Both the position numbers and the translations under genes were made by a program. This document shows, one piece after another, positions 34,292-46,480 of a stretch of 64,000 bases of DNA (positions are counted from its first letter, which is position 1; the number at the start of each line of letters is the position of its first letter). Below the pieces are notes generated by a model that was not told the origin of the DNA, searched no databases, and saw only the letters and a list, made by a program, of their open reading frames with translations. The DNA comes from Lumnitzera littorea (Eukaryota > Streptophyta > Magnoliopsida > Myrtales > Combretaceae). The DNA is taken from assembly GCA_024138015.1 (NCBI GenBank), contig JAMXBB010000007.1:69638678-69702677 (forward strand), read 5' to 3'.

Positions 34292-37200
34292 TGTAGACTC
34301 TGTAAATTTAATCTTCTAAACATAATGTCAGACTTGAGTGTCGTAAACATTTCCCTAAGTCGACAAAACTACATAAAATGAAAACCAACTAAAATTTTGA
34401 ATTTGGAACTTAAAACGAACTTGAAAGACCTAATGATACAATTTAGAAACCTTTATCATACAAGATCCCTACATACGTGTACTTTAAAAAAAAATGTAAA
34501 CCTAAACTTAATAGAAATCGTAAATATCAAATCATAAAAAAAAAATTTTTAAAACTCTATAAAGTTATCTTAATGCTTAAAAAGTCATAAATTAATAAGA
34601 TTATCAATAATTTTGGAAAATCATATAAAACTGATAACGAATCAAGGATTATTTCAAGTAATAATAAATAACAAAACTAAGCTAGTTAAAGGAATAAATT
34701 AATAAAGTTACAAAAAATTATTTTACTTGCGTACATAAGTAGCCCCATAATATGTATATATATATATATATATGTTGCATAATAAAGCGGTGTTCCTAAA
34801 TAATTAAGCCAATTGATCCTTAAGCTCTTAAGTATAAATAAATTATTCTCGAGTTGGTGAAAAACCCTAAAACATATATAATCTCACTCAAACCCTAAAA
34901 CCGAAGATGATCAAGACTTACGATCCTAAATAAATGATTAAAAATATAATTTCAATAAATTTTATTTAACTCTAGAAAACTCGAAAATTTCTTAAGAGAC
35001 AAATCACAACATACAAATTAATTTGAGAATCAAACCCTAAAAAAATTTCATATAAGACAATTCTCTTATTTTCACTTATAAGCCATGTTACGTATGGATA
35101 AATTGTAAACCTTACTTTTAGCAAACTTGTGATTCAACTAAGAACACTTCCCAAATATTCCCAAGGATAAACTAAGCTAAAAATCCAAGTTTACATTTAA
35201 AAACGAATTTAATTTTCCAATTCGAAACCCTATTATCGATAAAACTCGAATACGAGAACCGTAGACTCTAAACTCAAAACTTTAAAACAATTAAGGACTT
35301 GTAACCCTAAGTGGTTAATTAAGAATTTACTTTGAATAATTTTATTCAATTCTATAAATTTTCATAATTTTATAAATATTAAATCATAACTTACAAATCA
35401 ATTTAAGAGACAAACTCCAAAAGAATTTTATATCAAACAATCTCCTTATCTTCATACATAAGATTTGTACACATGAATAAGTAAATCAACCAATCATCCT
35501 AAATAACCTATCAATTGATAAATATAAACCTTACTTTTAGTGGGCCCATGATTCAATTAAAAGTACTGTTCGAACGTTCCCAAGGATCAACTAAACTAAA
35601 AACTTAAGTTTACATTTAGAAACAAATTAAAAATTTCCAATTCAAAAACCAATTATTGAGAAAACCTGAGCTTGAAAAACTACGAGCTCTAAACTCACCT
35701 AAGACCTTGAACCCTAAAACAATTAGGGAATTTTGACCCTAAGTGACTAATCAATAATTTAATTTGAATAATTTCATTCAACTTTAGAGAATTTCACAAT
35801 CTTATAGGAATCAAATCATAAAGTACAAAACAATGCAAGATAAAAATCCTAAAACAATTTTCTATAAGACCATGCCCTTATCTTCATGTCCAAGCCTTAC
35901 ACTTCAATAAGTAGATCAACCAATCACTTTAGATAACTTATCAATTAAGAGTTGGAATCATTTATCAATTGATAACTTATCAAAATATAGTGATAAGACA
36001 TTTTCCTTATCACCTTTTCACTTATATTACATATGGACAATTCTTCACAAGATTTCATATGCTTAACTTCATTAAATAAGACAAGACCATTCCATGACCC
36101 CAAAGGACATTAAATGGAAGATTTAAACAAGGAGGAAAGGGGGGCCATACTCTTGTCTTTCAATCATCAATCACTTTCCCTTACACATCACTATTCACCC
36201 CTTAATACTTACATTATCAATAGTTGCAATTGTTGATTTTGTATAAGCTACAAGACAATCAATTAAAGCTTCTTACACATGCTTCTTTTGTCATTCAAAA
36301 TCTGCCACTCTCTCCCTCTTTCACTCCTATTTTCACTTCCTTTTCTCTTACTTTAAACACAAATCAAAGGAAGAAATCAAACTCCACAAATTCCCAACAT
36401 TGCCGCCACCATTTTTGCTTCCATACTCACGGAAATTTCTCTTCTTATTCTTGTGTCATTTTCTTTCATCATTTAAGATCTTTTAGAACTATTAGAACCT
36501 TCCACAAACCCCATTCCAAGAGACCAAAAGATTCAGGTTCCAAAAGGTTGCGAATGAGGAAGCAAAGTTAAGAGCTTAAGTGGAACCTTTGTGCACAACC
36601 ACCATATTTTGCTTTAAGGATGAGTAAGTATTTCTTGTGATATGTAGATTAGTATTTATGTTAGGAGACTTTGATTTCTTGAAGATATAAGTAAGGTTTA
36701 AGTTGTTATAACACCAAAAACCATTTTAAGAAATAAATTCATGAAACCCTTACATGAAGTTGAAATATGAGCATGTAAAGTTGGTATTTTGTAAAGAGAC
36801 TTGTTTAAGACTTTGAATGGAAGATTTTAAGTTGAGAAAGTCTTGAAACAAAAGCTTGAATAGAGGATGAACATGCTGGACATGAGGGTTCCATAGTCAT
36901 TGGGATATTGATTTTGTTTTCATTAAGTTAAACATACTCAAATCTAGACTTAAGTTAAGGAAAAATCCATCACATGAAGTTTTATGAAGAAACCAACTTT
37001 GTATGATATGAGCTATGATATGGAAGTTGTATTAAATGTAAGATCTTCTATTTCTTTGTGTGGAACATGAGTTAAAGAATCATCTTGTGGAAGAAAATTT
37101 AAGTTAAGATTTGGACACAAGTAGATAAGTGCATAATCTACCACCTAAACTTAAGGAAATGATGAAACAAGTTGAAAAACTAAGTGAGGACCCCTTGGAA

Positions 37201-39279
37201 CCATCACGAACAGATCTAGAACGTGGGAGAAAGAAGCCTAAAAATATGATAAAAGTGAATGAACAAAGTGAAAAGATTAACCAAAGCAAGTATGGTAAGC
37301 ATATAAAGCCTAAAACTCAAAACCGAACCTAAAACTCTCAAAACAAGCCTAGAACTCTAGGTTGGGCCTTTAATGAAATTCTGACCAACACCTTAAAGTA
37401 TCAAGAGAGGTTATTTTGAAGCCCATAAGAAATCCATCTAAGGTCCCATAAGCCCACCAAAGTCACTAACTTTAGTTTGAACAAAAAACAAGCTCATTTG
37501 ACAACTTAAGCCCACTAAAAGGCCCAAGAAGTGGTTGTTATCCTTAGGAATATAAATCAAAGTTGTAAATCTGATCTCAAGGAGTATTTTAAGCTTAGAA
37601 TAAAATCTTAAGACCAAGCCCAAAGGATTCCCCAAGTTATCAAAAAGCCCATTTACCATACAAGGCCCAAAAACACTCCAACACATGAGGAACGCTATTG
37701 TTCTGACCCATGGACAGAATTTTATACCTCATTTCAAAAATCTAACCTTACCACGTTAAAGTACACTTGAAAACGATGAAGATTGATTATAAGATCATAA
37801 AAATCGGATTTAAAACGAGAAAGTTATACACAATTGAACTTTAGGTAAAAACCAGGAAAAATTACAAAAACTAGTCAAGAATATAACTTAAGAAAAATTT
37901 ACTTAGTTTCTTGAGTTTGTTTCAATTCCTTATAAAAATTATTTCAATGACTAGAGGATACTGTGTATAGAGACAACTTGCCACCGGATTACTTTGATTG
38001 ACCCACATGGCAGAGTGAGTAAATTCCCGATGACTCTTTACTTGATTGTGCTTATAGAATAGATGCACCTAAACTTATATATATATATTTGGATGCTTGT
38101 GGGATATGGGAAATGCATGTGTATGAATTTGTGGATGAATACGATGACTTGTTAATTATATTTAATAATGGGAATTGTTTGCATTATATATACATGTGAA
38201 TTATATGGAATGAAATTGTCTAATCACTCTAAAAATCGAGTTAATCACTTATACGGTTAAGAAATCAAAATGAATCATGCATACCCCATATTACATACGG
38301 ATAACATCGACTGTCGCTTCACGCAGAAGATGAGAAGGGACTCATAAGAATACGAGTTTCCAGCAGGATTGGGCATTAGCTATGTCATCATATATATTGA
38401 GTCTCTATCCTAAGCTGATGGGCTTACTAGGCATCGGGAGACGCCAACTATCGGCGAGGGGCCGAGTTTTGTGGCTTCTGCTTAGAACGTGTGTTTATGG
38501 ATTGCGGAGGCCACCATACCGCTAGACTTGAGATTTTGAAAATATGATTTATTATTCGGTAGTGAAAGTATATATATGTAGATATATACTTAGTTTTGTT
38601 TTAACTTAAGAACAATAGTGCTAATGAATTAAAACCCAAGGTCTAAAACCTGGATTTTGGTTTGGATCGGTTAATTATCTCCAAACCCTGACTACAAGGG
38701 GCGTAATTCTGAGTCGTATGCAGTTCCTAGGCCACTGCATGCGTTGTTTGGCATACTGATTGTTCATACATTCATATGATTGTACATCTAATAAATTTTG
38801 CCATACGGTATTGATGAGGGTAATTATCTCACTAAGCGTAAGCTTACACCCCAACAGTTTTTTTCCTTGCAGGTTTATCGATAGTTGGGAATGGGATAGG
38901 AATCGAGTGCAGAGTGCTACCATTGAATCAGTATGATAAAAAGCTTGTGTAGTTAATTCGGAATGCTTCGAAAAACGACTAATGTCTCAATTAAGTTTAG
39001 TATCTTTAGTAAGTTTAAAATTTTCTAAAATTGTCTATCTTATTTCATTATTTTGGTAGAGGATACCGATTCTCTACGGTTCTGAGGAATTGTAGAAAAA
39101 TGGATATACATAATTATTTATATTATATAATGAGTCAATGAACTAAAATTGAAGACTCTAGCAAATAACTATTTAAAGTCTTGCAATCTTTGACTTGCAA
39201 GGCGATTTTCTTATCATGGGTACATACGTAATATGGAAACTTTAGACAATACTACTAGGCCCCTCTTAGGGTCGCTACA
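34292..39279 (+). mobile_element. Complete solo LTR of 4,988 bp (family A, Ty3/gypsy type)
   Basis: The element starts TGTAGACTCTG and ends GGGTCGCTACA, giving terminal inverted TGTAG/CTACA, and is flanked by a perfect 5-bp duplication GGAAT (34287-34291 and 39280-39284). No internal retroelement coding or primer site is present, so it is a solo LTR left by LTR-LTR recombination. A candidate TATA (GTATAAG, about 36239) is followed by a pyrimidine-rich leader with 'ctctctccctctttcactcc'. The 3' part (38250-39279) shares clear similarity with the LTR ending at 61287, including 'tttgacttgcaagg' and 'ttctctacggttctgagg'. Short ORFs at 36224, 37104 and 37438 are composition artefacts. At ~5 kb it is large for a plant LTR. 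Confidence 0.92.
34840..35930 (+). repeat. ~419-bp tandem repeats inside the family A LTR
   Basis: The block 'ccttacttttag ... tgattcaa.taa ... gttcccaaggat.aactaa.ctaaaaa ... aagtttacattta' starts at 35110 and again at 35530, a period of about 419 bp. A partial earlier unit covers 34840-35110. Each unit ends with 'cttatcttcat', 'aagcctta' type phrases. The inverted copy at 1-1738 carries the same repeats, so they predate both insertions and belong to the family. Confidence 0.8.
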
Positions 39280-39284
39280 GGAAT

Positions 39285-39559
39285 TATTTTAATATTTAGA
39301 TGAAAAATAAGGTTTGAATGAGAATTGTGAAATTTTAATAATGATGTCATAATATTCAAATATGTGGATGGAAAAAATTGAATGTGAAGAGCAAGAAGAA
39401 TTTTGAATAATGTATTTGAGGAAATGAGCCTTTTATAGTTCTTTTTTTTTTCTTTTCTCATTTTCATATCCTATATATATAGAAAAAAAAATGAACATAA
39501 AGTGATTAATTATGTATACTTAATATGAATTAGATAAGACATTGGAATTGCTTTAATAT
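39285..39559. other. Short flank between solo LTR and 60-bp array
   Basis: A+T-rich DNA without recognisable coding. A 70-codon minus-strand frame here is judged spurious because it starts inside the LTR end. Confidence 0.4.
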
Positions 39560-42500
39560 TTGGAAAAAATTAAGACTTACTGTTATAAAAATTACTATGG
39601 TGAAATAAGCCTTAGAATGGTAGAAATGTATCTAATATGATAAAATAAAACATATTTCAAAGAAATGAGCATTGAAATGGTGACATTGGCTTTACCATGG
39701 TGAAATGAATCATCTATTGTGGGAATAAGCTTGAAATGATGAAAATTTTAACGGTATGGTAAAATAAGACTTGCTTTGAAGAGATAAAATTTTTCAATGG
39801 TGAAAATGCGCCTATAATAATAAAATGCAACTTGATTCGAGGAAATAAGTGTTGATATGATCAAATTAATATTAGTTTGGTAAAATTAGCCTTTCATAGG
39901 GAAAATGACTATTCAAGTGACGAAAACCACATTATATTGGAGAAATAATGCTTACTTTAAATAAATTAGCCTTTGAATAATGAAAATGCGGTTATTATGG
40001 TAAAATTACTCTTGTTTTTAGCATTTGAAGGTTCAAATGAAGAAATTAGCATTTTTTATGTTGAAATGACTCTTTCATTAGGTAAATGAACCTTAAAATA
40101 ATGAAAATTATGTTACTTTAGTGAGATGAGGCTTACTTCGAAGAAATAAACTTTTACTTCATCAATATGTGACTATCATGGAAATAAATCTTATTGTAAA
40201 GTTATAAGCATTAAAATGGTGAAATCAATACTTTTACAATGAAATGAGCCATCCATTGGGGAAATTACTTTTAAAATAGTGAAAACTGACCTCTTAATGG
40301 GTAAAATGCATCTACTATGGTGAAATGAACCCTATTTCAAAGATTAACTGAAAATCTATTTCCTTGAATTTAGTATTACTTCATCAAACAAACATATCTT
40401 CACTATTTAATGCTCATTTCAACAAACCTTGCATTATTTTATCATAATAATGCTGTTTTCACCATTTAAAGACCTAATTTCCCTAAACATGGCCAAAATC
40501 ACCACACTATCATCCTTTTCACTATAGGAAGGGATTTCACTATTTCACCAAATGAAGGTTGAGTTCTTCACATTAAAGCTCATGTTACCAAGATAATTCC
40601 ATTATTATTATTTCTAAGTTCATTTCCTTTGAGCAAAGTTTATTTCACCATATAAACTTTTTTTTTTTTTTTTTTGCATATTTGTATGGTTTTCACCATT
40701 TTATAATATATTTCGTTCAACAAAAGTTTATCTCACCCCATAATTACCATTTTCATTATTTTAAGACTTCATTCTTCGATGTAAGACTTGCTACATCATA
40801 TTAACAACTGTTTCTATCATTTAATGATTCATTTCTTTTATATAAGGCTCATTTCACCATATTTATACCTTTTCTAAAAAAAAAAATACAACTTTTATTA
40901 TTTCACCAAATAATGGCTTAGTTCCTTCAATTAAGGTTTATTGAACCACACTAACACTATTTTTCATCATTTTAATGCTCATTCCTACAAAGAAAGTTAT
41001 TTCACTATAATAAAACATTTTAACTATTTTATAACTTATTTCCTCAAAATAACGCTTATTTTACCATATAAATATCGTTTTCACTACATGAAGACTTCTT
41101 TCAATAAGTGAAGTTTATTTCACCTTATTATCACCCTTTTCACCATATAAAGGCTTGATTCATTGATATAATGCTCTTTTGACTACATGGACACTATTTT
41201 TACTTAGGAACGGTTTTTATGATTTTAATAATTTCAATCCCATTTCCTCTATGCAAAGCTTATTTCACAACACTAACAACCTTATTAACTTTATGAAGAT
41301 TTATTTCTTCCACGTAAAACTCATTTTACTAAACCAACACTTTTATCAACATGGGGAGAGTTTATAGTTGTACTATTACAAGTATATTTCATTAAAATAA
41401 GGTTGCTTTCATTGCATTATAATGGGCTTTTTTTTAGAGTAATGTGCATTATAATGGTAAATTGATATTTCTATGGTGAAATAAGCCATTAGTTGGAGAA
41501 ATAACCCTTAAAATGGTGATAACAACCTCTTAATAGTTAAAATGATCTAATATAGTGAAATGAGTCAGTTTTTAGGATCATTGCAAAACTTATTTCCTCA
41601 AATTTAGAGTCATTTTGTTAAACAAATACTATTTTTACTATTCAAGGCTCATGTCCTTATAGCTTAAGTTGTTCACTATAGTAATGCTGTTTTTGCTATT
41701 TAAAGGCCTATTTTTTCGAAATAAGACCATAATCATTACACTATCACCCTTTTTATTATAGGAAAATATTTTACTATTTCATTATATGAAAGCTCATTTT
41801 ATTATACTAGTATCATTATCATTATTTTTAAGCTCATTTTCTTAAGATAAAGCTTATTTCACTATAGGAATATATTTTTTCACCATATCAACATCACTTT
41901 TATCATTTTATAGCTCATTTCTTTAAGACAAGGTTTATTTCACTAAATTATCACCATTTTCACTATGTCAAGACTTATTTACTCAATGCAACACTTGATT
42001 TACCATGTGATAGCTTATTTCATCTATATAAGGCTCATTTCACCATCCTCAGCATCTTTTTCACCAAAGATAAGGTTTCTATCATTTTATTATTTCATGG
42101 TATATTTCTTTCAATTAAAGTTTATTTAACTATATCAACGTCGTTTTTATGATTTTGATGCTCATTTTCTTGAAGAAAAGCTTATTTTACTACAATAACA
42201 CATTTTCACCAATTTATGGCTTATTTCCTCAAAATATGGGTCATTCCACAGTACTAACATCAATTTTGCAATATCACAGCTTATTTTCAATAAGTATTGC
42301 TTATTTCACCATACTATCATTATACTCACCATAGGGAAGAATTATGCCGTTTCACTATATGAAGACTTAAATCCTTACTACAATCCACCACATAAACACC
42401 ATTTTACGATAGGGACGGTTTTAATTGTTTCATCGTTGCAGGGCTCATTTCCTTATTGCAAGGCTTATTTCATCGTACTAATAATGATTTTCACTATACT

Positions 42501-44200
42501 AACATTCATTTTAAGTATTCATTAAGCTAACTTTATTTTCATTATAGGAGTTTCATCATAAGAGGGCTTTTACTACTAAGTATTTACCATAACTAAGTAC
42601 GTTGCATCAAGTAATATATTAGTTATTTTCATTTAGCAAAAAGGAATATTAAATCAATTTGATACTTTCTCAACATTTGAATCTATATTAAATTAATATC
42701 TATATCTATTGTATCTATAATACTGAAATGGGGAGCCATACTTTGATGTCTTTGTTGCTCTTTTTTTTTTTAGGTAAACTAATTTTCTTTTATGTTTTAA
42801 ACTTCATTGAATTGTTGATTTTATTTTGTGTACACATAATGCGAATGAGTACATGCTAGTAATTAAATGGAAGTTTAATTTAACAAACTCTGAAATGCAT
42901 TACTCGTATTTATAAGTTTTGATGAAAAATGTACACATTAGTAAGATTAATTGATTCTTTAATGGGTTTTAGAAAATTATATAATTTAACACGAAATTAC
43001 ACTTTTGTAACATGTGTTAATTAATTTATTTTTTCAATGTGTCTTAAAAAATAACTAAGACATTTCACTATACTTACTTCTTTTTTACCAAAGAATAGGC
43101 TTTTATTATTTTGCCATTTCATGACCCATTTCCTTCAATTAAGGCATATTTAACCATACCAATATCATTTTCTCCGTTTCAATGCTCATTCCCTTAAAGA
43201 AAGGCTTCTTTGATTACAATAACATATTATCACAAATAATGGTTTATTTCCTTAAATTAAAACTCATTTCACCATATTAATGTTGTTTTTTACAATTTGA
43301 AAACTTTTCTTTCCATACATAAGGTTTTTATCGTACTACTACTCTTTTTACTATAAGGAGTGATTTTATAGTTTCACTAAATAAAGGCTTAATTTCTTGA
43401 TAGAATGCTTATTTCACTTTGTAAACCATATTTTTACCATAAGAGCGATTTTTACTATTTCACCAATTTAAAGCTCATTTCTTGAGTGTAAAGCTTATTT
43501 CACCACACTAATAACTTTATTTACCTTTTCAGGACTCATTCCCTCTAAGTAAGATTCATTTCATCACACCAATACCTCTTTTACTATATGGAGGGTTTCT
43601 ATAGTTCCACCATTTCAAGGCACATTTTATTAAAAGAAGGCTCATTTCATTATACTAACACTATTTTCACCAATTCAAGATTCACATCTTTAAAGTAAGA
43701 CTTATTTCACCATAGTAATACTTATTTCACCATAAGAAGGGTTTTCAATATTTTAAAGTTCATTTCCTTAAGGATTATTTCACCAAATTAATATTGTTTT
43801 CACTATTTGAAAACTTATTTCCTTAAAGTATGACTCATTTTACTATAGTAATTCCATTTTCCCAATTTAAAGGCTTATTTCCTCGAAATAACCAAACTAT
43901 CAACCTTTTTCACTAGAGACAAAGAGTTTATTGTTTCATTATATAAATATTCAATTCTTCTAACTAAGGCTCATTTTGCTATAAAAATATTATTATCTCT
44001 ATCTTTATGCTTATTTTTGTGGAAGTAATATTATTATTATTATTTTCTCATGAGTTTTACTAATTCACCATTCTAGAGTTCATTTCATTGATACAAGGTT
44101 TATTTCATGACATTAGTATCATTTCACCATTTCAAGGCTCATTTTCACAAATTAAGGTTCATTTCACTATATTAATATTTGTTTTCATCATTTTAAAATG
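39560..44200. repeat. Degenerate ~60-bp minisatellite array with orientation switches
   Basis: Monomers follow a consensus like GGCTCATTTCCTCAAA then GGCTTATTTCACCAT, then ACTAACACCATTTTCACC and ATTTCAA, about 60 bp. They repeat dozens of times with high divergence. From about 39560 to 40345 the array is on the minus strand ('atggtgaaataagcc'); from about 40360 it is on the plus strand, with another minus-strand patch at 41430-41570. Longer blocks recur: 40250-40660 resembles 41485-41900, and the 'caccctttt.actatagg' blocks at about 40510, 41125, 41742, 42310, 43340 and 43900 suggest a 1.0-1.25 kb higher-order period. A non-array insert lies at 42590-43055. Short frames within are T-rich artefacts. 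Confidence 0.85.
42590..43055. other. Non-repeat insert within the 60-bp array
   Basis: About 465 bp lacking the monomer, with 'atggggagccatac' near 42728 and a T-run followed by 'aggtaaacta'. No coding, terminal repeats or target duplication could be identified. Array monomers resume at about 43060. Confidence 0.5.
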
Positions 44201-45900
44201 AATTGCTAAAACAATGCTATGGAGAAAGGAGCATCAACACATTGATTAGCTTCATAAGAAATTTTATATGTATGATGCATGAAGCACTCAAAAAAATAGA
44301 AATTACATATATATATATTTATCTTTTAAATTCAATACCTTATAAATCCCTCAAACTTTATGAAACACTTGGTAATATTGCTTTTCACACTTTTTTGATG
44401 ATTTTTCTATAGCCTTTTAGAGAAATTTAATAATTATTTTGGTAAAATTTAGAGAATTAAAAATGAGAGTGATAGTGTACTAATTAAGGTGTTAAAAAAA
44501 AAGGACTACTTATTAAGACATATACAGAATAAAATCGATTAATAAATTTCATGTAAATGACTATCTAGGATATTCTATAAATCATTGATTGGATGGATGA
44601 TTAATTATATGTGTATAATAACATGTATTTGAATGAGATTACATACATACTTTTTTGGTGCCTTCATATTTTTATTTTTATTTTTTTTCATAGGTATAAT
44701 TTTTTTTACATAAAAGATGGTGAATTCACTTTCAAGTAAGAGCTCTAATAATTACTTTATGATTATCCAATTATATTACTTATATCAATATAATTAAATA
44801 TAAATCTAAATTTATTTTTAATATAACACAAATAGCATACATTACTTTCTGTCAATTTCAACACCATATAGAAAGAATTTAAAAAAAAAAAAACTCAGTT
44901 TGTGGTATGTTCGCAAAACGTGATGTAACCGGTTAATAAAAACATAGATTGGGATGTGGACTTCGCCACATTCTTTAACCTTCACCGGAAATTTAAAAAA
45001 TGACTTGCTCCTCTTGGTTAAATATATATACAGATTAGTTTTGTAAAAAATATAGATGGAACTATAGAAAAATCTTAAAAAACCTATAGATATATATATT
45101 TTCTATAAAACCTATAGATATATATAGGAAAGTGGAGATTGTGGAGGAAAGTGGGATATAGTTATTTAATAGATGGAAAATGTATTCAAAATTTGTTGGA
45201 AGGTGGGTTACAGTTATAAATGGAAAATGTATTTAACACAGTTACAGAGAGTTTATGCAACTGGAGATATCGGACATGCTGCAGCAGTTTTTCACCCAAG
45301 AATGTATTCAAAATATATAATATGTTATAAAATAATATATAATATATAATATAATATTTATTTATTATTCATTGATATATTTATTTATATATTTTTTCAT
45401 TGTTTATTCTCGTGAAGGTTCAAGATCGGCTTGCTTAAAATTCTACTCGATTTCAGTTTGATTAGTAAATAAATTGAAATTGAGTTTAATATAAAACTCG
45501 TTTATCTAAACCAAGTTTAAGCCTTGATTTTAAGCTTAGTAAAAATTTTGACTTAAGTTTAAGCTCAATAGTTTTTAAACCGATTGAGCTTGGACCTTTA
45601 TAAACTTGGTTCATGCTTGACTCGTTTGTAGAATTAGGTAGAGATTTATACATGGAACATGGAGAAAGGAGAAGATGTATCACTTACTCGGAAGAGTGAA
45701 AACAATAGGAAGCGGAAACTAGGCAAGGCAGACAATATCGAAAGATAGTAAAAACTAAAGAAATGACAATAATATATACATATAGTTTTTAAATACAAAT
45801 ATTATCATAACTGAAAATGGTAATTAAAATATATTTTAGAGAATTAATTTGTAATTAAGGAGATATTGGTTATATAAACTCTTTTCGGCTTAAATAATAT
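44201..45900. other. No gene recognised; local duplications and low complexity
   Basis: 45060-45125 holds a short duplication of 'aacctatagatatatat', and 45165-45240 repeats 'agatggaaaatgtattcaaaa' with changes. 45300-45400 is almost pure A/T. 45420-45640 is rich in 'aagcttgag/aaactcg' phrases, like a degenerate plant repeat built on that motif. Nothing coding is supported. Confidence 0.4.
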
Positions 45901-46308
45901 AGATAGTAACAAAGTGGATCTGAGCATCTGGCGCCTCTACCCAAGCCGGTTGGGTCAGGTTCAATTACAGGACCAGCATGTGAACATCGGTAACCACACA
46001 TGAGAGCTGTTTGCATGTTTCGATTCAGATAAACATTGGGGTTTGCTACAGTGGAAAGAGATTGATGATGAAGATCAGTTCAAAGTGCAACCAAGTCATT
46101 TGATCACCATAAAGTGACAGATCTTCTAAGGTGTTGTTCTTATATTCTTGTCTCCTTAGTATCTTCTTCCTTGTCAGTGACGATGTCTGGAAAATATGCT
46201 AAGTGGGTACTTCTTGACCTTTCTACAAAGACACTCCAGAGTCACCTTCCTAGAGGAACTTAATTAGGACTTGTCTTATTGATTCGATCCAAATTCTTGG
46301 CATCACGC

Positions 46309-46345
<37 letters not shown>

Positions 46346-46480
46346 ATGAGATGAATGGCATCCAGCATGCCAAGGGACCCATTTCAAATTTTGTCACAAA
46401 TCTTTTTTTATCCCTAATGCTTGATTTGGGAAAAAGTGTTGGAATCTTATTTTTCTGTTTATTTTCATTCTAGTACTCAG
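45901..46480. other. Non-repetitive, G/C-richer stretch with (AG)15 microsatellite
   Basis: 45920-46300 is less A+T-rich than its flanks and I found no second copy in the window. A perfect (AG)15 tract covers 46311-46340. Frames of 60-64 codons run through it but match nothing I know; the Glu/Arg run in one is simply the microsatellite. It could be a fragment of host sequence. Confidence 0.4.

Noticed and set aside
34855..35040. Interstitial telomeric repeat (AAACCCT)
   Set aside because: Only isolated 'aaaccctaaa' phrases occur, not tandem units.
1..36220. Inverted repeats as termini of one giant transposon
   Set aside because: The inner ends are the 5' termini (TGTAG) of LTRs, and the right copy has its own perfect target duplication at both ends.
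36224..36571. 115-codon frame as a protein
   Set aside because: It lies wholly within the solo LTR, in its pyrimidine-rich leader, which explains the Ser/Thr/Phe/His-rich content.
39560..44200. CRISPR-like array
   Set aside because: Monomers are degenerate, have no uniform spacer, vary in orientation, and the window is a plant nuclear genome.
46279..46473. Frame with an Arg/Glu run as a charged peptide gene
   Set aside because: The run is the translation of the (AG)15 microsatellite.
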